From the NCBI GenBank assembly GCA_002812745.2, contig NCSJ02000634.1:1-12283 (forward strand): DNA of 12,283 nt, written 5' to 3'. The translations under genes were made by a program, and so were the position numbers. Of the stretch, positions 1 to 7,108 are shown piece by piece (the stretch's first letter is position 1; every line of letters begins with the position of its first letter). Source of the stretch: Scytalidium lignicola. Its lineage: Eukaryota; Ascomycota; Leotiomycetes. The notes beneath the pieces are model-generated. The model worked only from the letters and a program-made list of their open reading frames with translations, was not told where the DNA came from and made no database searches.

Positions 1-5
1 CCTGA

Positions 6-437
6 TTACACCTTTTCACGTACAAAGTGATATCTGATATCAATGTGTTTAGCCCTTTTCGATTGTTCGGTAGTCTCAGCCATAGAAAGGGAACCTTGAT
101 TGTCACCATTTAAGGTGATTTTAGAGCTCGAAACGTTGACCTGGAGTTCTGACAGCAATCTGGCCAGCCATATAACTTCGCATGACACTTCAGAGAGAGC
201 ACAGTACTCAGCTTCCATAGTGGACAGAGTAACACAAGGTAATCGCTGGCAGCGCCATGAAATAGGTCCACCACCCAAAAAGAAGAGGTAACTTATGGTA
301 GAACGACACGTTTCCAAGCAACCACCATAATCAGAGTTGCTGAAACCGTAAAAATCAAGGTTTCCGTCACCTCCAAAGGTAATGCCAACATCTTGAATGC
401 CCTGGAGGTATTGAAAGACCTGTTTAACCAACTTCAA
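6..437 (-). pseudogene. copia RNase H domain (3' part of decayed pol), open for 143 codons
   Basis: This is the RNase H segment that follows RT in copia polyproteins and cleaves RNA in RNA:DNA hybrids. Expected active-site regions are visible in order: SNSDYGG (usual SDADWAG), STMEAEY with the catalytic Glu, and GDNQGSLSM with a catalytic Asp, followed by the family tail motif AKHIDIRYHFVRE. The frame is open to the left edge, where the sequence is cut. The Met at 437 is not a true start: RT-like sequence continues directly upstream (NPSSQHLKLVKQVFQYLQG), but with stops. The catalytic acids are kept while the RT upstream is ruined, so this is a relic of a polyprotein, not an independent gene. 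Confidence 0.88.
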
Positions 438-1430
438 GTGCTGTGAAGATGGATTTTGAAGGAATTGTGAGAGTCAGAAGACTAGAAAGGACAGATCAAG
501 GCATATCTACGTCATAAGATACATAACAAAACCAACCTTTTCAGAATAAAGCTATACATCCTGAGGAGTAGCCATACCATCGTATTTGACCATGAACTCA
601 GCTACATTTACCTCAAAAGGAGTAGAATGAGGTTTGACATAGCTATACCCAAATCAATCAAGAATCTTCTTAATATACTTATCCTGGACAAGTAAAATGG
701 TGTGTTTCTCCTAATCCTGTATGATACATACCCTTAGAAACCAGAATACAAGTCTTATATCAATCATTTCGAATAAATCATAGAGAATTCACTTGACCTT
801 GTCGAATTAAGAGCTTCCAGGACTGATAACTAGAAAATTGTCAACATAAGTGCAAATAAAGATGCTTAGACGTTGATTAAAGAAGATACTAAGGTCAGAT
901 TGAAGAAGAAGAAAGCCAATTTCAACTAGCTTTGAATTGAGCTTCAATTGCTAGCAACGAGGAGCTTACTTCAGTCTATACAAGGACTTCAAAAGAAGAA
1001 GAACAAAATGACCATCACTATCGATATCAGTATATTCAACACCAAGAGCTTGAAGATCCTCAACGGTGAATCCCTCAAAGAGATCTATATAGATTTCTAC
1101 GTCGATATCACCATTCAAAAAGGCTATAACAACGTCCATTTAGTGTATTTGCCAATTACAAACAATGGCAACTGACATCAATACCTTCTATGTTGCTGAC
1201 TTGACAACACTAGCCTAAGTTTGATCATAATCTACTCCATGGCATTGTTCATATCCCTTAACTACAAACCTAGCTTTAAAGCGTTCAATTTGACAGTCTG
1301 TGTTACACTTGATATGATAGACCTATCAGCCTTTTAAGGCATACTTTCCAGGAGGAAGCTGAGTAAGCTTAAAAGTCTTACACTTCACTAAGGACTTAAG
1401 CTTTGTAACTGTAGCATCTTGCCATTCCTA
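438..1430 (-). pseudogene. copia reverse transcriptase (RVT_2), riddled with stops
   Basis: The minus-strand translation follows the copia RT almost without frameshift, but many stops interrupt it. They lie at 1428-1430 (TAG before EWQDA), 1326-1328 and 1323-1325 (adjacent TGA and TAG where the family has RW), 1215-1217 (TAG), 1140-1142 (TAA at the Gln before MDVV), 966-968 (TAA at the Gln before APR) and 951-953 (TAG at the conserved Trp after it). More stops occur between about 480 and 830. Conserved stretches between the stops include IERFKARFVVKGY and DVVIAFLNGDID. The polymerase box reads YVDN at 837-848, so the second catalytic Asp is lost. The gene cannot make an active RT. Confidence 0.87.
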
Positions 1431-2459
1431 GGAATACGAAGTATCAAGGGCTTCCTTGTAAGATTTCAGTTCAATGGGATCATCTGTCATAACTAGGGCA
1501 TACCCTAAATTCAAAGCAGAACAAGCTGTAAGACAGTGACCATAAGCCATAACAACTACTAGAGGTTGACCAAGAATCTCTCCTTCATCAGGAAAAGCTC
1601 CAGAAACGACTAGAGATGGAGAAATGACTAGAGATGGAGATAAAGCCTGAGTGCTTGACTTTGCAACTTGCAAACGTGTAACATGATTCTCTGTGAGATC
1701 AACATGCGTAATATCAGAGTTATTAGTGTGTCCTAACTCAGGCTTCTTATTCTTTGAGCCTTTTACCTGGTTCGAGATTCCAGATTGGAGCCTTTTTAGA
1801 GAATCAAAAGCAAGGCAATCTGATCCCAATTCATCTCCTAACCAGATTATGACTTGCGTGGCGTTGGCGAAGATGTGTCCCATTTTTTGAACTTGTTGGG
1901 TCTTTTCCTTCTTATCTTCTTGGTTTATACAGATTGCATCTACCCAGAGAGCCCGTGGCCGGTCAGCAGAGCGTAGTCGTGTTAGTGCTGCGGCTAAATT
2001 TGGGGTAATGTATAGAGGTTCTCCTTCACATAACATCGTATTTTCTCCATCAATCTCTCCCCATACATATGATAATGCTTCATACTCTTGATCTTGAAGC
2101 GATTTGACATGCCTTAAATAGCATTTTAATTCATCATCATGATTACCTTGTTCAAGAAAAAGAATTCTCGCTTCGTGGTCCTCCGACAAGCTCCTATGAT
2201 TGAATTGGGTTTGTGGCGAGGATGCAGGATTCAACCTAGGAGTACCATGCATTAACTTTTTAGAGCGAGCTAGATCTGGAAATTTTGGATCAAACTCGCT
2301 TTCAAATTGTGTACCACACCTGAAGTTATTGATTAGATTTGAATGAGCAATAGCATCAGAAAACCAACGAAGGTGGAACACCAAAGCCTCCAACCGTCGA
2401 GTAAAGACAACTCCATGTTGGTCACGCTGAGGGTCTAATATTTTTAGAGATGTAAACAT
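1428..2459 (-). CDS. HET-domain gene truncated and fused in frame to copia linker sequence
   Basis: The ORF has 343 codons. Residues about 90-215 are a HET domain, found in fungal proteins that trigger incompatibility cell death: HEARILFLEQG lead-in, YEALSYVWG (126-134), ALWVDAICINQ (170-180), then QVQKMGHIFANATQVIIWLGD (190-209). Past about residue 235 the sequence changes character. Residues about 300-343 (ALNLGYALVMTDDPIELKSYKEALDTSYS) are the segment that precedes copia RT, and the frame ends at a TAG just before the RT motif EWQDA. The usual C-terminal part of a HET gene is therefore replaced by transposon. The Met at 2459 is the first in frame and has an AT-rich TATA-like stretch (2507-2518) about 50 bp upstream. 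The protein may be expressed as a truncated HET product, but I consider it a disrupted gene. Confidence 0.7.
   Translation of the reverse strand: MFTSLKILDPQRDQHGVVFTRRLEALVFHLRWFSDAIAHSNLINNFRCGTQFESEFDPKFPDLARSKKLMHGTPRLNPASSPQTQFNHRSLSEDHEARILFLEQGNHDDELKCYLRHVKSLQDQEYEALSYVWGEIDGENTMLCEGEPLYITPNLAAALTRLRSADRPRALWVDAICINQEDKKEKTQQVQKMGHIFANATQVIIWLGDELGSDCLAFDSLKRLQSGISNQVKGSKNKKPELGHTNNSDITHVDLTENHVTRLQVAKSSTQALSPSLVISPSLVVSGAFPDEGEILGQPLVVVMAYGHCLTACSALNLGYALVMTDDPIELKSYKEALDTSYS
1608..1643. repeat. 18-bp tandem duplication inside the copia linker
   Basis: Two adjacent copies of gactagagatggagaaat (1608-1625, and 1626-1643 with two changes in the last three bases). On the minus strand they encode the repeated peptide SPSLVI/SPSLVV in the fused ORF. 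The unit length is a multiple of three, so the frame is kept. Confidence 0.8.
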
Positions 2460-2791
2460 GACTAGATTAGCAGTAAATGTAGTTTCATCAAGCTGTGGCT
2501 TGTGAGATATAATATATAGAGTATGTTAGAGCCAAGGCTGTATTGAACCCCAATGTACGTACTCCGTATACAATGGACACTTACCGTTTTAGGATTTAGT
2601 GTGTTTTCGTAAAACACAGCCCCCAAGACAATAGCCTAGTTTATAGTTATATGGGTATCCTAGTGAAGGACCATTAATCGTCTAAATATTTCGAGAATTT
2701 CCTTCATGCTTGCTGGCGTTACAATCGAATATCTGCCTGACTACTTTTCTAAGTCTTTCCTAGCTTTCAGTTGAGGCCAATGTAAGCAAAC
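2460..2791. promoter_or_regulatory. intergenic region between two head-to-head HET genes, probable shared promoter
   Basis: These 332 bp separate the ATGs of two divergently oriented HET-domain genes. No coding sequence is seen. A TATA-like run (ATATAATATATA, 2507-2518) lies about 50 bp upstream of the minus-strand ATG. The plus-strand ATG at 2792 has a good fungal context (CAAACATG). A bidirectional promoter is inferred from layout alone. Confidence 0.45.
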
Positions 2792-3454
2792 ATGAGGCTC
2801 CTGAAAGCAAGAGCTCTTGAGCTTGAAGATGGGTTTTATGAGAATAACACACCCAAGTACGCAATCCTCTCTCATACTTGGGGAAAGGAATAGGTCACCT
2901 TCCAGGAACTTGGCAGCGCAGAGGCGGTTAACAAACTTGGATATGCCAAGATTGAGAGAACATGCGAGCGAGCTCTTGCAGATGGGTTGGAGTATGTGTG
3001 GATCGATACTTGCTGTATCGATAAGACAAGTAGCGCTGAGCTCTCTGAGGCAATTAACAGCATGCTCCGCTGGTACCACAATGCTGTTTGCTATGCGTAT
3101 TTATCGGATGTGGAAAATTTTACCAGCCGAGATAGCCCAGGTCAATTTCTGAACAGTCGATGGTTCAAGAGAGGATGGACCCTCCAAGAGCTTATTGCCC
3201 CACGAGAGCTTGTTTTTCTCTCCTCTGACTGGTCATTAATAGATGAACGAGCTGAAATATCAGATATCATAAGTTCTATTACCAAAATAGAGAAATGATT
3301 TCTTTCCAGGCAAAATAGTGCAGATATTGTTAGCATGCTTGATCAAGCTAGCATTGCGGGGCGAATGAGCTGGGCCTCTGCAAGGGACACATCCCGTGTT
3401 GAAGATATGGCGTATTGTCTTCTTGGTGTATTTGGAGTTAATATGCCTTTACTC
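2792..3454 (+). pseudogene. HET-domain gene (HET-E-like N-terminus) with two internal stops, cut off at the domain end
   Basis: In one frame from ATG 2792 the translation shows the classic N-terminus of HET-domain incompatibility proteins: MRLLKARALE, PKYAILSHTWG (about residues 21-31), YVWIDTCCIDKTSSAELSEA, SMLRWYHNAVCYAYLSDV, SRWFKRGWTLQELIAPREL, then RMSWASARDTSRVEDMAYCL and LGVFGVNMPLL. These cover the whole HET domain. A TAG at 2891-2893, after HTWGKE, and a TGA at 3296-3298, after KIEK, break the frame. The TAG fits CAG-to-TAG. Family members usually continue NMPLL with YGEG. Here homology stops at 3454, and 19 bases on the frame meets TGA (3473-3475). The remainder of the gene is replaced by different, GC-rich sequence. 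Confidence 0.88.
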
Positions 3455-4001
3455 TCGGTGCTGGCAGCTTGTTGAGTGATCTCCAGGCTGCTCTGCGCGC
3501 CCTGGAGAACCTCAACCTCTCCATCGCGGAGCCCGACGTGACCAACCTGGTGGAACAGATTGGCGACCTCATCGTCATTGTTCGTTTATTCCAACACCTC
3601 GCGACGACGGAACGGCAGAATCCCTCTGTGCATCTGAGGTTTCGCTCGGCTAACGGGCTGCTGCAATTGCAATTAGTAGTTGACAGCACGACCGCGACAT
3701 CCAGGCACTTCAGTCCATCGTCGAGCGCATCGCGCACGAGAGAGACGAGGCAGGCTACATCACCGGCGACGACTCTCTTGGCAACCAAGCCTGGTACCAC
3801 GAAACATACTAGGTCATCACACTTCAGACCAAGGTTCTCCAGGCCCTCTCCACGGCAATAGACTTGCTGTATCATCAGCATGATACGAATGAGGGTGACC
3901 AGTCTCTGGAGACGCGATCTCCAACCTCGACCCAACTTCACTTCCAGATCGGTTTGGTCGAGCAGCTACTGGGCCACGACCAACCTCACGACACGGGCAC
4001 G

Positions 4002-4084
4002 GTAAGCTTCCGAACCTCAGCTCCGTCTGTGCATAGAATAACATGAGCAACCCGGCTGACTGCATTATGACTTACTTCTTCTAG
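4002..4084 (+). other. predicted intron (83 bp) in the NB-ARC/TPR pseudogene
   Basis: Donor GTAAGC follows codon ACG ending at 4001. A CTGAC branch site lies at 4056-4060 and the acceptor is TTCTTCTAG ending at 4084. Removing it joins two coding-like segments in phase 0. Its consensus sites are intact, although the gene is broken. Confidence 0.75.
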
Positions 4085-4480
4085 GTGCAGAATGCCCTTC
4101 GAGCCGCCAGAGCGGTGACGCTTTATATCCCCGCCATCCCAAACAAGCATTTTGTCATCCCGAGACCGGTGAAGGCCTACTTCACCGGCAGAGAGAGGCA
4201 ACTGACCAAGCTTGAAACCGCATTTCGTAACACGACGTCGTCCGCCCAGCAGAGGTTCGTCATCTACGGTCTGAGTGGATCTGGAAAGACCGAACTGGCC
4301 ACTGAAGAAGAGCTATGGAAGGCTTCAAGCTGAGCAGGACGTCCGTTTCAGCCGCGTATATGCGGAAACGGGGCATTTCGAGGACGCCCGGGAACTTCAG
4401 GAGCGAGCCCTGGAGTTGCCGGCTGGCTTGGCGCAGACCACCCTATTGCGATTTGGCTATCTCTCTTCCTTACAAAGACC

Positions 4481-5482
4481 ATGTGGGAGATGTCCGAAGT
4501 GGACAGCGCAACGAGACAGCAACGGAAAGCGCTTGCGCTCTGTATTAAATCCTTGGGCGAGGGTCACCCTTTGACTTTGGATGTTGCTGATTTACTGGGA
4601 TCAGCATTGTTTTTGAAAGGTAGATGGGCAGAGGCAACAGCCCTCCATGCTGGTAATGTTGAGAAGATGACAAAGCTGTACGGCGAGAAGCACGAGAAGA
4701 CGCTCCGATCTATCCGCAACATGGGGCGGTTGCATTACCGCTACATGGACTACGAGAAGGCATCTGGGCTCTGCCAGACAGCCTGGGAGGGCATGAGGGA
4801 AATTCTAGGCGAGACTCACCTGGAGACCCTCGTCAGCTTGGAGGATCTGGCAATGAGCTACCTTCGGTACGAAGATGACGCTGCCGACCCCCACCAAGAA
4901 GAGTCCCTCGCGGAGAGTTACAAAAGAATGGCGTTCGTCTACGAGCAGCGAAAGGAGCGGCTCGGTCCGGAGCATCCCTACACACTATTAGCAATCCTCT
5001 ACTTTGCCCGCCTAAAATCGGCGCTAGGTCAGCATCAGGAGGCAGACACAATGATTAGGGATGGGCTCAAGATCGCTGAGCGCAACTTCGGCAAGTACCA
5101 CATCGCCCTTTTGATGGTGAAGACGATTCACGCGGAGGTCCTCACAAGACTGGGGAGATTCGTCGAGGCGGAGAGCATCTTCTACGAGTTAATCGACAAG
5201 AAGCCCTACAGCCGGCTTGTAGATGCGGACAACGATCATCCAGATCGGCTCACAAACTTATGGCTCATGTCCAAGTGTCTGGAAGAGCAGGGCAAATTAC
5301 AGGAAGCACTGAAGATATGCGAGGAGTTTTTGACGGGTCTGGCGACCATAGGCGGAAATGGCCTCGGCATGAGGCATAAGATCCTGCCGAAGATGCAGGA
5401 GAGAATTGCCCGATTTCAAGAGGCAGTACGGCAGGCAGGGAATGACGTGGAGCTAAGTGATGAACGTCTTGGAGAAAACTAA
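4481..5482 (+). CDS. intact C-terminal TPR (kinesin-light-chain-type) ORF of the NLR pseudogene
   Basis: This 333-codon open frame starts at ATG 4481 and ends at TAA 5480-5482. It carries about five TPR units of the 42-residue kinesin-light-chain type common in fungal STAND proteins. The inter-repeat marks recur as LGEGHPLTLDVADLLG, YGEKHEKTLRSIRNMG, LGETHLETLVSLEDLA, LGPEHPYTLLAILYFA and a weaker FGKYHIALLMVKTIHA. Such repeats serve as ligand-sensing or scaffold regions in NLRs. It is the undamaged tail of the longer pseudogene: TPR-like residues continue upstream of the ATG. I see no dedicated promoter, so separate expression is not shown. The base composition is clearly GC-richer than the HET and copia segments. 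Confidence 0.7.
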   Translation: MWEMSEVDSATRQQRKALALCIKSLGEGHPLTLDVADLLGSALFLKGRWAEATALHAGNVEKMTKLYGEKHEKTLRSIRNMGRLHYRYMDYEKASGLCQTAWEGMREILGETHLETLVSLEDLAMSYLRYEDDAADPHQEESLAESYKRMAFVYEQRKERLGPEHPYTLLAILYFARLKSALGQHQEADTMIRDGLKIAERNFGKYHIALLMVKTIHAEVLTRLGRFVEAESIFYELIDKKPYSRLVDADNDHPDRLTNLWLMSKCLEEQGKLQEALKICEEFLTGLATIGGNGLGMRHKILPKMQERIARFQEAVRQAGNDVELSDERLGEN

Positions 5483-5528
5483 CTAGGAACTAAACTAAAC
5501 TAGATCTATTTAAACTATCTGCCAGTAG

Positions 5529-5831
5529 CTCGTCTTCGACTCGCAACGTTGTTGCCCAAAGCAGCGTTTTTCTCTCGTAACAAAGCTGCCCTCGTATAGA
5601 GATTTAGCTTGTTACTCCTCAAGACATATAGGCATCGTCTTTGGGGGAGAGCCGCTTGATGTGAAGCGCCAGAAGCCTCTTACCGCTAATACTAACACGC
5701 TTAAGGTGGACTATGCACAGCAACTAATTGCTTTGTGTATGCACCATGGAAGGTCACACAAAGAGTATGTCTATCAGATAAAATCTTTAGCTAATATGTA
5801 CAACGTTATCCTTATTCCGGCCATAGGCTAG
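5529..5831 (+). pseudogene. unrecognised 100-codon coding-like remnant
   Basis: A single frame is open from just after a TAG (5526-5528) to a TAG at 5829-5831. It has no ATG until the MHHGR segment, two thirds of the way through. The central part reads like real protein: YRDLACYSSRHIGIVFGGEP, LDVKRQKPLTANTNTLKVDY and AQQLIALCMHHGRSHKEY, followed by VYQIKSLANMY. It looks like a mixed helical domain, not low-complexity noise. It starts 46 bp downstream of the TPR stop and is oriented the same way. I do not recognise the family. It could be a fragment of a transposon-borne or repeated fungal gene, or chance. Confidence 0.4.
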
Positions 5832-6140
5832 AATACACATAAATGCAAGTTTCAAGTGCAAACGATTCCTGAATCCAGAAGTTTCGAGTCGCTCTTTTAC
5901 ACAGCCATTGTCCCACAGACAGACAGACAGCGGTTTTCCAGGCCGGTGCTTCAAAGCAAGCTGCATAGACAGAATTTTAGTTCCTGTTTCTCCTCGTCGA
6001 ACTCCATTGCTAGTTAGTGCATGTATAATCACAGTGAAGTGTAGTAATGTCAAAGATGTAAAAGTTCATATGGAGACAAGGACGATTGAGTAAGGTTGAC
6101 AGCTAACCAATCATATCCCGCTTACTAGACGGGCAAAATA
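5832..6140. other. no gene seen; short CAGA microsatellite
   Basis: Non-coding by inspection: short frames only, without recognisable motifs. A small (CAGA)n tract lies at about 5915-5930. Confidence 0.5.
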
Positions 6141-6471
6141 TTTTGTTGCACATCTAATCCGACTCAACAGCCCCTGCCAGGCGCTAGGACCTCATCTTAA
6201 TTAAGTAGGCCTAAGGCAGTAGTGGCCGTAACATCCCTTATGACTTCATAACGTTTAAAAGCTAGATGGAGTTTTGTTTGTATGGTTAAGTTTCTGTTTA
6301 TCTATTCTGCAATGCGTTGTATTATAATTATTAGTAGTACTTTCAAACTGTACTCGTTTTCTCTCTTCAAGCAAATAACTTACTTCCACACGAATAGAAA
6401 TCTCTCGCTTCATAAAGTGTTACCTCTCCACCAATAATATCCCTTAGCTTACATGGGCCAGGAGTTTTGTT

Positions 6472-6503
6472 GCAGGTCTAGGCCGAGTGGTTAAGGCGCC
6501 AGG
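6472..6503 (+). other. tRNA-like fragment (acceptor/D-arm, A box) of Leu/Ser type
   Basis: GCAGGTCTA followed by GGCCGAGTGGTTAAGGCG (6481-6498) matches the 5' third of a class II (Leu or Ser) tRNA: acceptor strand, then D-arm with the Pol III A box. One base is extra before the D-stem. I find no anticodon arm that pairs, no B box and no 3' acceptor strand, so it is a fragment or a tRNA-derived SINE head, not a tRNA gene. Copy 2 of the 17-nt motif overlaps its 5' end. Confidence 0.55.
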
Positions 6504-6716
6504 TCCTGTGGAACCCGGGTAAGAAGATCTATCCTCCTTGTTCCCTCTCCGCAACAATGGGAGCGAGCGGCTCTCTTGGCATAGGGCATCTCGACATTTT
6601 TGTTGCATGTCTGATTTTTGCTCCCACATAAGATGTTACAAATGCATGATTTTATTTCAAATGAGCGTAATATTTATTATATGAGAAAGCAAGCTCCTCT
6701 GACGTTATTGGTTTGT

Positions 6717-6758
6717 GATGAGATGAGACAGGGACTGTGATGTGAGATGAGATGAGAC
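6717..6758. repeat. short direct repeat GATGAGATGAGAC, two copies
   Basis: GATGAGATGAGAC at 6717-6729 and again at 6746-6758, inside a local purine-rich tract. Minor satellite-like sequence between two copies of the 17-nt motif. Confidence 0.75.
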
Positions 6759-7088
6759 GAAAGGAATCTGAGCAAAACCCTTCCTCCTCCTTTCTATCCT
6801 CAGGCTGCATTGCATTGTCTTCGTGAGGAGTGAAAAGTGCCACGAAAAAAGTTTTGTTGCACGTCTGTGTCTGCGTCAGGCGCAGATCAGGCTCGAAATC
6901 CGAACAATTGCATCCTCAGGCTTTATCCATCCTGCCGAGTTTCTGTTTTTGTTGCATGTCTGTCTTTTACGGCATCCCAGTTTATCCCAGTTGAACATAG
7001 CCAGCCTTGTCGTTGTTGATTTTGCAGTCNTTTTTAGACTTACTCATCCCCCAAACTGATTTATTTATTACTGGCTCCTTCCTTTAGT

Positions 7089-7108
7089 CTTCTCTCTCTC
7101 TCTCTCTT
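7089..7108. repeat. TC microsatellite next to an ambiguous base
   Basis: A run of TC dinucleotides, immediately followed by N at 7109 and the T-run of the sixth 17-nt motif copy. Confidence 0.85.

Larger units (their letters stand above)
1..1760 (-). mobile_element. Ty1/copia retrotransposon remnant, 5'-truncated, runs off the left edge
   Basis: Reading the minus strand from about 1760 to the left edge gives, in order, a copia pre-RT linker, reverse transcriptase and RNase H. This is the 3' half of a copia polyprotein. Landmarks are the EWQDA/KLKSL start of RT, IERFKARFVVKGY, MDVVIAFLNGD, a YVDN box at the YVDD site (837-848) and the RNase H ORF. No integrase, gag or 5' LTR is seen upstream, where HET sequence starts instead. 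The 3' LTR, if any, lies outside the window. Many stops interrupt it, so it is dead. The 5' boundary is uncertain, between about 1700 and 1830, because the linker is poorly conserved. Confidence 0.9.
3455..5482 (+). pseudogene. STAND/NLR-type pseudogene: helical N-terminus, NB-ARC P-loop, TPR repeats
   Basis: This is a degenerate fungal NB-ARC-TPR gene. The first piece (3457 to about 3683) reads GSLLSDLQAALRALENL and onward. After a one-base slip near 3683 the frame continues QHDRDIQALQSIVERI, has a TAG at 3810-3812, and runs to 4001. A spliceable intron (4002-4084) leads in phase to a pre-NB segment (HFVIPRPVKAYFTGRERQL) and a P-loop, RFVIYGLSGSGKTELA (4255-4302), which binds nucleotide in this family. 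Directly after it the text jumps to TPR-like helices (AEQDVRFSRVYAETGHFED, shifted frame) and, after a second slip near 4450, to the long TPR frame. Most of NB-ARC (Walker B, GxP, winged helix) is missing. HET sequence abuts it upstream without a start codon of its own. I do not recognise the N-terminal helical domain. Confidence 0.8.

Noticed and set aside
948..1175. 75-codon plus-strand ORF opposite the copia RT
   Set aside because: It is the antisense of the decayed RT, which explains the region fully.
6472..6560. Complete tRNA gene
   Set aside because: No pairing anticodon arm, no B box and no 3' acceptor strand after the A-box part.
6823..7059. 78-codon plus-strand ORF across the motif array
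   Set aside because: It crosses two motif copies and an N, with no protein-like pattern.
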